DNA from: Anaerolineae bacterium
GTDB taxonomy: Bacteria; Chloroflexota; Anaerolineae; Promineifilales; Promineifilaceae
Reading direction: 5' to 3'
NCBI GenBank assembly: GCA_023954475.1
Contig: JAMLHW010000015.1
Coordinates: 62,001-126,000 of the forward strand
Length of the DNA stretch: 64,000 nt
How positions within the stretch are numbered: position 1 is the stretch's first letter; every line of letters begins with the position of its first letter. Of this stretch, positions 17,101 to 24,997 are shown in pieces. Under the pieces are notes generated by a model that saw only the letters and a program-made list of their open reading frames with translations, did no database searches and was not told the DNA's origin. The translations under genes and the position numbers were made by a program.

Positions 17101-18782
17101 GTGAGTTTTCGCTGCCTGTGTTACAGCAACTTGTGGAACAAGATGATGTGTTGCGCGCCGGATTATCCGCCGGTGAAGATGCAGCAATCTGGCATCCTGT
17201 TTCGGCCGAACGCTATGCCTTCAACCACGCCCTGCTCCACGACACAGCCTACGACATCCAATTTGAGGCCGAACGCAATGAATTGCACGGTGAGGCAGCG
17301 CGTGCCGTGGCGGCCGTCGCGACAGCGGAACAACCCCAGTACGCAACGATTGCCCACCATCTCGAAGCAGCAGCAGAGTCGCGTCGGGCGGCCCACTACT
17401 ATTTGAAAGCTGGAGACGAAGCGCGTGACAACTACTTCATCCGCGAGGCACACAACCATTACTCACGCGGATTGCGCTTGGCAGAAACAGACGAGCAGCG
17501 TCTCGCCCTTTATCTGGGGCGGGAGCAGGTCAATTATTGGCTGGGTAATCGGGAGCAGCAAAAGGAGGATTTGCGCCAGTTGGTAGGGTTGACAGCGGAT
17601 TCGGCCGATAAACATCTGCTGGCCAACATCACCCTGCGCCGCGCCACATTTGCCCTGGCTACCACCGCATATGATCAGGCGATCCAGTATGCGCAGCGAG
17701 CGACGGCGCTGGCTGCCGCCATTCCGGATCGGTTGCTGGAAGCACGAGCGTATCGGAGTTGGGGACGTGCTCAATGGCAGAAAGGGCTGGCAAAATCGGC
17801 CGAACCATTGCTCAAACGTGCCAACCGGCTAGCCCAACTGTCTGGTGAAATGGCGGAAATGGCGTTGTGTACTTTTGATCTCGCAACAGTCGCATTTTAT
17901 ACATCTCAATACGAAGCGGCTCGAACCGGGTATCAACAGGCGCGAATGCAGTTTGAAGCGATTGACGACCGACACAACTACATTCGCTGCACTGACGCAC
18001 TGGGGCAGGTCGCGATCAACCAACATCAATTCGAAGCGGCCATCGAACAATTCAATCGTGTGATTGCCCTGAGTCAAAATATCAGTTGGACCTATCACGA
18101 GATGTACGGTTACGCACACCTTGGCGACTGTTACTTTGAACTGGGAGATTTTGCGCGCTGCCGTGCACTGCATCGCAAGGCGGTTGCTCTGGCGCGACTG
18201 CTCGACGAACCGCGCGCAGAAGCGGTCAGCTTTGACACGATTGGCCTGTCATACTTCTGCGAAAATCGTTTGCGCGAAGCACGAAGCCAACTAGACAAGG
18301 CTGTAGCGCTTTTCGAGCAGCACAACTTCGTTGCGGATAAAGCTTTCGCGCTGACCCATCTTGGCCTAACACTTGCCAATATGGAAGAAATCGAACTGGC
18401 CGGTGTTCGCCTCTATGATGCCTTATCGATTCGAACGCAGTCGGGCGTACAAGCTACGACCATCGACACTGAAGCGGCCCTGGCCTGGTTGGACATGGCG
18501 CGGGGAGACACAGAATTGGCCGTCGAACGCGCGCGTGACGTCGCAACATGGCTAGCCGCCAACGGTATAACAGGCGTTGAGTTGCCGTTTTTGGTCTACC
18601 ACCAATGCTACACAATTCTGCGTGCCGCTGGATTGTCCGAGGAATCAGAGCGGGTGCTGGGGTCCGCTTATACCTTGCTACAAGAACTGGCACAAGGAAT
18701 CGCGGACGATTCCCTGCGCCACTCGTTTCTCAACAACGTTCCTTACAACAAGCAAATCGTTGCTACGTGGTCAGTTCTCTAG
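14142..18782 (+). CDS. Giant SARP-like regulator: BTAD, two NTPase modules, TPR repeats
   Basis: This 1546-residue protein has, in order: a winged-helix DNA-binding domain (1-95, VTTLGTLAV...FRSAKVQALLVYLAV), a BTAD domain (about 105-250, ending ELGVEPSDATVALYEQI), a first STAND-type NTPase with P-loop GAGGTGKTR near residue 287, and a second AAA_16-type NTPase introduced by a GRDTEMAQLREA segment with P-loop GEAGIGKSHL near 700. TPR-like repeats run from about 1090 to the end. The N-terminus is the Streptomyces SARP/AfsR architecture. Two consecutive NTPase modules in one chain are unusual. The ATG at 14142 starts the conserved domain; the longer frame to 14073 adds unrelated residues. Three promoters with SARP-type tandem heptamers lie within 11 kb on the minus strand, and these are its predicted targets. 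Its last 12 bp overlap the convergent FG-GAP gene. Confidence 0.92.
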   Translation: MHLQVTTLGTLAVTANGQPIKGFRSAKVQALLVYLAVESGYPHRREALIDLLWSEQDPRSANTNFRQTLSRLQKAINNKVADPPYLIITRQTVQWNRDSDYTLDIDATQADLESAETLQRAIDRYQGDFLTGFFVANAPEFEDWAATTRENLHQLLLSGLKHATESAAERGDFDLIDELARRQLNLTPWDEAAHRALMQALAMQGRRNEALAQFDRCYEVLEQELGVEPSDATVALYEQIATGVVAPEAEDTPGLPQPVTPFVGRIAEINHIIRNLSQPDCRILTLTGAGGTGKTRLALAVAQQVIDRLAREVAFVSLVGVTSVEQAQAALAKVLGVTLLDPTRVEQQLSQTANERDPLLIFDNAEPLLAADGTRLVSWLNALIEDVPDARILVTSRQPLHSQIERVLPVGGLAVPHSAETLSPAQWRQFDAIALFEQRARHARVTFALTNDNINAVVRLCQLLNGLPLGIELAAAQMRTRSVAGLVAELEQQPDLLDADLRDLPLRHRSLHAVFEHSWQLLDEAQADTLTQCAVFRDGFTRSAARAVLGDGAALLDSLVDHALLYRRETHDGTARIRFNLSDALRSWLLSTHGITTDTADRHAAYYLQWATDHRALLNAERNNIAAAWAWAQKSNAVRAPFGWDPLWLAQADRVSRSIERTERQPRSILVGRDTEMAQLREAIRPILTDKRNGGLVTISGEAGIGKSHLVDQLRADYQHGAWFDCPTDEASAQALLPFRTWLHNYFGQHEGIAQDENLQAFGARFDDLVQATPDREAASELDRLYSFLAALVDLILPDTLYSRLRPEQRRENFQQAIKALIKAESALQPVIVHIEDGHWLDTDSAELVAHLLRNVADYPFAVIVTARPNQFKPPLLLDTPQHTLRLEPLSAESIAQLAAFHLDQAPDSALVDWLQRRGAGNPFFTEQLLHYLDDYGLIANGKLRHTGVTLADSRLPLDVHNVLAARLTHLEPATRKIVAQAAVLGREFSLPVLQQLVEQDDVLRAGLSAGEDAAIWHPVSAERYAFNHALLHDTAYDIQFEAERNELHGEAARAVAAVATAEQPQYATIAHHLEAAAESRRAAHYYLKAGDEARDNYFIREAHNHYSRGLRLAETDEQRLALYLGREQVNYWLGNREQQKEDLRQLVGLTADSADKHLLANITLRRATFALATTAYDQAIQYAQRATALAAAIPDRLLEARAYRSWGRAQWQKGLAKSAEPLLKRANRLAQLSGEMAEMALCTFDLATVAFYTSQYEAARTGYQQARMQFEAIDDRHNYIRCTDALGQVAINQHQFEAAIEQFNRVIALSQNISWTYHEMYGYAHLGDCYFELGDFARCRALHRKAVALARLLDEPRAEAVSFDTIGLSYFCENRLREARSQLDKAVALFEQHNFVADKAFALTHLGLTLANMEEIELAGVRLYDALSIRTQSGVQATTIDTEAALAWLDMARGDTELAVERARDVATWLAANGITGVELPFLVYHQCYTILRAAGLSEESERVLGSAYTLLQELAQGIADDSLRHSFLNNVPYNKQIVATWSVL

Positions 18783-21700
18783 CGTGCCATCTGCGCCGCG
18801 CACCGGGGGCGCCAGGTAAAGCGTGTGCGCGCCTTCCACTTTTACGTAGATGAAATAGGTTTGGCCGAATTCGAACACCGTTACAGGGTCATCTGTCGAC
18901 GTTGCAACTGGCTGAACCGGCGTTGTGTAGCGGCTCGATATCCAACACATTCCTACCGCTTCCCCGGGACACGCGATCTCCCACCAGCCATTTTGCAAAC
19001 GCAATACGCTCACAGTTGTGCCGAGTGGCAACTGGCCAACGATCCGCGCGCGCAGAGATTGCCCACTGCGCACATTGAGAGGACCGGCCGTGACGGAAAC
19101 CTGCGCGAACAAGTCGTTGGCAACGAGGATGCGGGCCGGATCGTATTTATCTTCAATTGACAAGAGGGTTTGTGTGATCGTTCGTGTAACCGGCAGCGGG
19201 TACGAAAACAGGTTCCAGCCTTCGGTCAGCGAAATCGGTATCGTTACAAAGAGACCATACGTGCCATTTTCCTGCTGCAACTCTGCGACAATCAGGTTCT
19301 CAACCTGGCTTTCGCTATTGGCGACAGGTCGCCACGGTTCGTCACAATTTTCTACGGCGCTCTCTGGCAGAAAATAGAGACCCAGTGCGTATTCGTAGCC
19401 CGGAGGAACATCGCGCTGCAGGTAGGAGAGTGCGATGAAGCGATTCAGCTCGAACTCTTCCAGAACAACGCGGTATGACTGTCCGACTGCAACAAGTCCA
19501 GCCGGTGCACACGGTGCCGCGGTCACGGACTGAACGCTGGCAACGCCGTTTTCGTCGAATATGTTGGGGGAGTTGTAGATGATCAGCTGCGCATCGGCCG
19601 AACTAATCGGTGCGCCCGCTGTACGATTGCCACCCCCGACAATGGTGCTGTTGGGTCCGCCGACGATGGTACTATTAGGACCACCCACGATGATGCTGTT
19701 TGGATTGCCCAGAATGGCTCGCCCGGCTCCGCCGACAATCGTGCTGTTGGGCCCGCCAACGATGGTACTGTTGGGTCCGCCAACAATCGTGCTGTTCGGC
19801 CCACCGACGATGGTGCTGTTTGGACCGGCTATCAACGGCGCGAATTTCAGATTGATTTCACCACTTTCCTGAGCACCGCTCGCATCCCAATCCGGCGGGT
19901 TGAGAAGCAGTATGTCGATCAGTTCGCGGCCATCTTGCGGATTCACCAACTCGCAATCGCTTGTTGCGTTATCTTGCCCCTGCCAGACGCGAACGGCAAT
20001 CTCATATGCGGGCAACGGCAAAGAAAACGTTGCTCGATATGTCCCGGCATTATCTGATGGCTCAGCTCGCTGAATCGGAGCATTGCCGACCGTTGACCTG
20101 TAATGCATCGGGAAGAGTTGCACACACACGGCAGCGTCACGCGTCGCCCCATCGATAGTCACGGCGACAGTGCGTCCATCATCAGATTGCGCCCCAATTT
20201 CGGGGTGCCACTCATCATCATGCTTCACCACGGGAATCGTGACGGTATTGCGACTCATCTCATCGATACACCCGCTGTATTCTGCGCCAAACAGGCACAG
20301 CCGGTCGCCTTCTTCCGCACCGCGCACCGCAATGCGATCACCGCCACCTGTCGGCGTGCCGAGCGGAATCAGTACATCGTCGGTCGCAATCGTTGGCGAG
20401 TAAGTCTTGAAAAGGAACACCTGGGCATTGGGCAGTCGCTGACGTTGCTGCTCACTGTTGCGAATGTCGAAGTTGCGATCTGCAAATGGCAGGCTTGCTT
20501 TATCATCTGGTCCCCACGGCAGCAGGTAGGTCACGGCAAGTGGTAGATCAGATGGTCCATCAACTGTCTCCGATTTCTCTGGATCACGTAGCATCGGATA
20601 GAATTCAAGGACAGTTTGCCAATCATTGCGGCCCAGCAGTTCCTGGGCCAATGTCAGTGGGCACTCTCCTACGTCCCAACGATCTCCATACAGTAGTTCA
20701 CTAACGGCAGGATTGTTCGTGGTGGTCATGAAACTGTCAGGACAGTAGATGCGCCGCAGAATGCCGTTTTCGATACCCAGATAATTGTCCGGGAGGAATA
20801 GCAGGTAGTGAGCAAGTTCGTGCGCCAATGCGCGCGACCAATCGACTCCTAAATCGGCTGTATGCTCTCCATATGGATCCCACGACGTTCCCATCCTGAT
20901 CTGACCAGGGAAATAGGCATCCTCGTAGGGTTGGCGCTTCTGTTCATCCGGTATGTCTGCTAAATTCACATTGCCGGGATCATCGACTGGTGCGTTAACG
21001 ACGCCACCAATGGCGGCAGATGGACGCAAGCTGTTGTCGGCGCGGATGACAATATCGGCCGAACCCCAATACGCCTTATCGTGGAAGAGATTGATCTGCC
21101 CCAGCGCCACCTGACCATCTGTGATGTCATAGAGCAGGGCAGACGCATCCTGAAAACTGTCTTCCAACTGCTGTAAGAAGAGCAGATCGTTGCGAGCATC
21201 CCATTCGAGGGAGACATCAAGATCAAATAGGATGAGTGGGTTGTCGGCCGAAACTGTTAGCGTTTGAACGCCACCTGCCGTTACCGGTGTGAACATCACG
21301 CCATTTGTCGCACTTGTGACAACCGTGCTCGTGATAGCGCCGCTCGTATGGTACAGGGTGTAGAGCGGTTTGAAAGCGACGGTGACATCAGTCGACAGTT
21401 GCAGATCGTTGCCATTGCCACTGTGATCTTTGACTGTTCGCCCGTCTTCCTCGGTTATCGGCCAGTAGCCGATGAGGTGGGTTGCATCCTCTTGCGACAT
21501 TTCCCCTGATGCTAACAAGGTGTCACCAGATGTTGCGAAAATACGGCTGCCTGCAAAAATAGTTTCTGTTATCGGCCGACGCACCGTATCCCACAGCCGG
21601 ATTTCGTCCAGCGTGCCTTCGAATCCATCGCCGATCACGGCCCTCGTGATCGAGACAGTAGCGGTCATTGCTGTCGTATTGGTGACGACCGGTTCACCAT

Positions 21701-24700
21701 CCGCGTAGAGGATCACTTCGCCTGATTCGGCCGACCACGAAAATGCAAGGTGATGGGGCGAGCCGTCGCGCAGCGGTACGGCGTCTGTGCTGGTGGTTTC
21801 TCCGGCAACAGTCAGTGAAATTGTGGTCGTGTCGGAGATGGTCTGATACGACAAGTGTGTATTGTCGCCGAGCGCGATCAGGGTTGCGGCGTCGCCGGTG
21901 GGATAGAGCCACATTTCGGCCGAAAATGCATCTAGCGCTTTACTTGGCGCCGTCAGCGAATTTATCGCAATGGTCCCGGAATTGGCGTCAAAGATCAATT
22001 GTGGCGGAATGCGATACGCTTGGGTGACGGGCAACATGGCTAATAGCTTGTCCCCTTCCACTATACGACCACGCCCGCTCAGGAAACCGGAAGCGTTGGT
22101 CGTGAAGGGTTGTCCGGTCAGTGTGTTGCCCATCAGCAAGGCAGTTTGGCTATTGTCAGACAGCAAATAAGCAACGGCATTCTCGATGCCAGCCTCCCCT
22201 GTGTCGGCTGCTGCGACGACTCGAATCTGTTTACCGAATACGCGGAACGGCATTGTCTCTGCCTGAACGTGCGGTTGTTGAAACGTACCGGGAACTGTAT
22301 TGGGCATGGGTTCGATTGACGAACGCGGCTGCAGTTGAAGGCGAAAACGTACGTCGTCATTGCGACCTGTGAGGCCATCGGCGGCAATGTTCCAGGTAAA
22401 GACGTGCTGCCCGGGCTGCAATTGTTGCCAAACAGTCTCTGCGGTTGGTGTTGCGGACAGCCAATTCATACCACCGTCAATTGAGTAGAATCCGACAGCG
22501 TCATAGGCGTGTTCCCCGGGGCCAGTGAATTCGTAGAAAAATGTCACGAATCCGTCATCATAGTAGCGGTTCAGGGACGGTGGGTCGGTGGGCGCCACAT
22601 AGATGTTTTCCGCCCCGGTCAGCGGCGTCGTGACCAGGTTGCGATCGATAATCGTAATGCGTAGCGGCGATGCGCCAGTGAAATCGGGGTTGGCCGGAGA
22701 GTAGATCAATTGCTCGACGCCGTCTGGTATCGGCCGATACAGTTCCACATCACCGTTCAAGTTGACAGCAGCATGTGGCCGGACAAAACGCGATTGCAGC
22801 GTCAGCGGTGTCTCGGCCAGATCACCATCATCGTTGAGATAGATGCGCTCCAGCGGGCTGGCGCTGTCGCGTGCGACGAGATCGAGATCGCCGTCCTGAT
22901 CAAAATCGATCCAGCGCACTGCCGCCGTCGGGGAAATATCAGACGCCTGCCACCAGGGCAATTTGTCCAGCAAACCTGTCGCCGGGTTGAATCGATACAC
23001 AAGATCACGACCGCTAGCTTTATCAAGGGTGAAAGCACTGTTCGTGCCAATTGCCAAGTCGAGGTAACCATCAGCATCGACATCGCCCCACGCGAAATCT
23101 GCTGCCGGCACATCGTTGTCACTGAACCAAAGCGGCTCCGGCAAGAAGCTGCCTTGTCCGTCGTTTTGATACAGTTGCACCGCTTGGCCGTACGTGCCGA
23201 TCACAATGTCGATAAATGCATCATCGTTGACGTCTCCCCAGGCAAATGTACGCACGACGGGCGCCGTGTCGGCCGAAACGTTCAACAGGCCACGAAACGG
23301 ACTGGTACTGACAAATTCACCATTTTCATTTGTATCCAGCAACACCCCGCGTGACAGGCCGCCCGAGGCGGCTTCGGGTGCGCGCACGCGATCGAGATCA
23401 CCGTCGTTGTCGATGTCGCCCCAAAGAACGTTGTCATTTGAACTGGCGTATGCCAGATCAGGTACAGGTTGCCACTGGTTCTGTTCATTGTAGAAAAGGC
23501 GCAGTGGTTGGCGCTGCTCTGCCACGATTACGTCGAGGTCGCCGTCGCCGTCCACGTCGGCCCATGACGCGATAGCTGAGTTCATGACGGGAAACGGTAG
23601 TTTGGCCTGAATGAACTCGGCCGAATCATCTTGTTGCAGGAAAACACGCATAGCGGTTGCAATGTCAAGCAGACCATCGCCGTCGACATCGGCCCATGCC
23701 GATGGAAATGAGTTGAAGTTAGCGAAGTGCAAAAGCCGACGCGACTCGACGTCGAGGTCGCAAGCCGTCAGTTCAGGGAATGCGTAGGGAGCTACATGCG
23801 TATAGGCGCCACCAAATAACGGATCCGACCCGCCCAGCGCGAGCTGTTGCGCTGAGCCGTCGCCGGTTGGCCCCCACTGAGCGTGCCTCAGTCCAAAGAA
23901 GACCGGGCATGTGATCACGTGGTTCAATCCGGCAGTTCCGTCGGCGCGATAGAGCCGCAGCGCATTCCCGCTGACCGTAACCAGGTCCAGAAACTGGTCG
24001 CCGTCGGCATCAGCCAATGTCAGATCAAGCGTGTTGCCCTCGCTGTCTGCAAGCGGCACACCGTCGTCCGGATAGAACGGCTCAGTGTCCCGGCCCGTGT
24101 GGAGATAGACGACATCCGTGCCGGCGCTTTCGTCCGTGGCCAGATGTGCGGCCACAAGGTCGTACCAGCCGTCGCCATTGACATCGCCCACGACGATGCG
24201 ACTGGTCGGCGACACGTGCCCAGACTGCCATATCGGCGTTGTCGCCAGCTCACCCTGCTCATTCAAGTAAAGTTCGTCTGCCCCATCGTTGCCGACAACC
24301 AGGTCAAGCCAACCGTCACGATTGATATCGGCCCAGACGACTGAGTTGGTCTGGCCGGGACGGCTGAACCAATCGGCCGATACACCAAACTGGCCCTCAT
24401 CGTTCAGATAGAGGCGATTGGGTTGCGGATTATCTGCTTCGGTCGAAGATGTACCGACGATGAGGTCGAGATCGCCGTCATTATCCACATCTCCCCAGGC
24501 TAAATCGGTTACCTGATCCACACGCGCTGCTATCCAAACCGGTTCTGAGGACATGGGCAATGTGACGGGAGCATCTGGCTCGCTACCCTGAGCATTAATC
24601 GGCCGAATTACACTCTTGCCCTGCAAGAGTAACAGGATCAACACACCGATAGGAACGGCACACACAAGAAAAAGGGTACGAACTCTGCGGGGTTTCGGCC

Positions 24701-24710
24701 GAATGGTCAT
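18771..24710 (-). CDS. Giant secreted FG-GAP/VCBS protein with LamG, HExxH, octapeptide and SH3b regions
   Basis: This protein of about 1979 residues begins with a basic N-region (MTIRPKPRRVR) and a hydrophobic signal segment ending near INAQG at about residue 40. About a dozen FG-GAP/VCBS-type repeats (WGDVDNDGDLDL and variants) fill residues 55-680 and should form a calcium-binding beta-propeller. A LamG/concanavalin-like domain is at about 915-1045. A zinc-protease-like HELAHYLLFLPD motif stands near residue 1295, and eight octapeptide repeats at about 1628-1693. A bacterial SH3 domain is at about 1870-1940 (GPLNVRSG...WWEIACPG). It is likely an exported adhesin or protease. The ATG at 24710 has AGGAG 9 bases upstream; the frame upstream to 24890 overlaps SARP-type promoter C and is rejected. 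Its 3' end overlaps the regulator gene by 12 bp. Confidence 0.88.
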   Translation of the reverse strand: MTIRPKPRRVRTLFLVCAVPIGVLILLLLQGKSVIRPINAQGSEPDAPVTLPMSSEPVWIAARVDQVTDLAWGDVDNDGDLDLIVGTSSTEADNPQPNRLYLNDEGQFGVSADWFSRPGQTNSVVWADINRDGWLDLVVGNDGADELYLNEQGELATTPIWQSGHVSPTSRIVVGDVNGDGWYDLVAAHLATDESAGTDVVYLHTGRDTEPFYPDDGVPLADSEGNTLDLTLADADGDQFLDLVTVSGNALRLYRADGTAGLNHVITCPVFFGLRHAQWGPTGDGSAQQLALGGSDPLFGGAYTHVAPYAFPELTACDLDVESRRLLHFANFNSFPSAWADVDGDGLLDIATAMRVFLQQDDSAEFIQAKLPFPVMNSAIASWADVDGDGDLDVIVAEQRQPLRLFYNEQNQWQPVPDLAYASSNDNVLWGDIDNDGDLDRVRAPEAASGGLSRGVLLDTNENGEFVSTSPFRGLLNVSADTAPVVRTFAWGDVNDDAFIDIVIGTYGQAVQLYQNDGQGSFLPEPLWFSDNDVPAADFAWGDVDADGYLDLAIGTNSAFTLDKASGRDLVYRFNPATGLLDKLPWWQASDISPTAAVRWIDFDQDGDLDLVARDSASPLERIYLNDDGDLAETPLTLQSRFVRPHAAVNLNGDVELYRPIPDGVEQLIYSPANPDFTGASPLRITIIDRNLVTTPLTGAENIYVAPTDPPSLNRYYDDGFVTFFYEFTGPGEHAYDAVGFYSIDGGMNWLSATPTAETVWQQLQPGQHVFTWNIAADGLTGRNDDVRFRLQLQPRSSIEPMPNTVPGTFQQPHVQAETMPFRVFGKQIRVVAAADTGEAGIENAVAYLLSDNSQTALLMGNTLTGQPFTTNASGFLSGRGRIVEGDKLLAMLPVTQAYRIPPQLIFDANSGTIAINSLTAPSKALDAFSAEMWLYPTGDAATLIALGDNTHLSYQTISDTTTISLTVAGETTSTDAVPLRDGSPHHLAFSWSAESGEVILYADGEPVVTNTTAMTATVSITRAVIGDGFEGTLDEIRLWDTVRRPITETIFAGSRIFATSGDTLLASGEMSQEDATHLIGYWPITEEDGRTVKDHSGNGNDLQLSTDVTVAFKPLYTLYHTSGAITSTVVTSATNGVMFTPVTAGGVQTLTVSADNPLILFDLDVSLEWDARNDLLFLQQLEDSFQDASALLYDITDGQVALGQINLFHDKAYWGSADIVIRADNSLRPSAAIGGVVNAPVDDPGNVNLADIPDEQKRQPYEDAYFPGQIRMGTSWDPYGEHTADLGVDWSRALAHELAHYLLFLPDNYLGIENGILRRIYCPDSFMTTTNNPAVSELLYGDRWDVGECPLTLAQELLGRNDWQTVLEFYPMLRDPEKSETVDGPSDLPLAVTYLLPWGPDDKASLPFADRNFDIRNSEQQRQRLPNAQVFLFKTYSPTIATDDVLIPLGTPTGGGDRIAVRGAEEGDRLCLFGAEYSGCIDEMSRNTVTIPVVKHDDEWHPEIGAQSDDGRTVAVTIDGATRDAAVCVQLFPMHYRSTVGNAPIQRAEPSDNAGTYRATFSLPLPAYEIAVRVWQGQDNATSDCELVNPQDGRELIDILLLNPPDWDASGAQESGEINLKFAPLIAGPNSTIVGGPNSTIVGGPNSTIVGGPNSTIVGGAGRAILGNPNSIIVGGPNSTIVGGPNSTIVGGGNRTAGAPISSADAQLIIYNSPNIFDENGVASVQSVTAAPCAPAGLVAVGQSYRVVLEEFELNRFIALSYLQRDVPPGYEYALGLYFLPESAVENCDEPWRPVANSESQVENLIVAELQQENGTYGLFVTIPISLTEGWNLFSYPLPVTRTITQTLLSIEDKYDPARILVANDLFAQVSVTAGPLNVRSGQSLRARIVGQLPLGTTVSVLRLQNGWWEIACPGEAVGMCWISSRYTTPVQPVATSTDDPVTVFEFGQTYFIYVKVEGAHTLYLAPPVRGADGTLEN
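19630..19826 (-). repeat. Tandem 24-bp repeat encoding GPNSTIVG octapeptides
   Basis: Within the giant secreted protein, eight consecutive 24-bp units encode GPNSTIVG four times, then GAGRAILG and NPNSIIVG, then GPNSTIVG twice, before decaying into GGNRTAGA. DNA units differ mainly at third codon positions, so the peptide is under selection rather than freshly duplicated. An eight-residue period with Gly, Asn and beta-branched residues suits a narrow beta-solenoid or stacked-turn stalk. It is in frame and uninterrupted, so it is not a CRISPR array. Confidence 0.9.
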
Positions 24711-24817
24711 TCTAACATACTCCTGCAAACGATGATAACTTGCCACATGATAGCATACTTGATAGGACACAGGCCTTTGCCGCATCGCATTAGCCCCAGA
24801 ACATGTTTGCAGACAAG

Positions 24818-24849
24818 ATGATAACGACGAGGTGTGACTAATTTGTGAC
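24818..24849 (-). promoter_or_regulatory. SARP-type promoter C (giant FG-GAP gene)
   Basis: On the minus strand GTCACAA (24849-24843), four bases, GTCACAC (24838-24832), eight bases, then TATCAT (24823-24818). The heptamers are on an 11-bp period and the 8-bp gap to the -10 is the same as at sites A and B, although the intervening bases differ, so the geometry is conserved independently of sequence context. The predicted transcript leader before the ATG at 24710 is about 100 nt. Confidence 0.8.
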
Positions 24850-24909
24850 AGAGCGGGTTCGGCCGAAAATCCATGCACTGTCAGAAACAAAGGTAACGTT
24901 CACCATACA

Positions 24910-24937
24910 AAAACCGGGTTTGATCAAACCCGGTTTT
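24910..24937 (-). terminator. Terminator after the GH1 gene
   Basis: A perfect 28-bp palindrome with 12-bp arms (AAAACCGGGTTT/AAACCCGGTTTT) and a 4-nt loop, with a T-run on the minus strand. It lies 60 bases after the beta-glucosidase stop codon and separates the sugar operon from SARP-type promoter C. Confidence 0.9.
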
Positions 24938-24997
24938 CCTGAACGCCGGCCAATGACATGATGGTGGCGTAGCCGATTTTCCAAATACACAGCCCCA

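Noticed and set aside
19630-19826. CRISPR-like regular 24-bp repeat
   Set aside because: Units are in frame within a large gene, without spacers, and encode a degenerate octapeptide repeat.
22710-23354. 214-residue plus-strand frame within the FG-GAP gene
   Set aside because: It is antisense to the repeated DxDxDG-type codons of the propeller; such frames arise from the biased repeat composition.
24711-24890. N-terminal extension of the FG-GAP protein
   Set aside because: It covers SARP-type promoter C and would place residues before the signal peptide. The ATG at 24710 has a ribosome-binding site.
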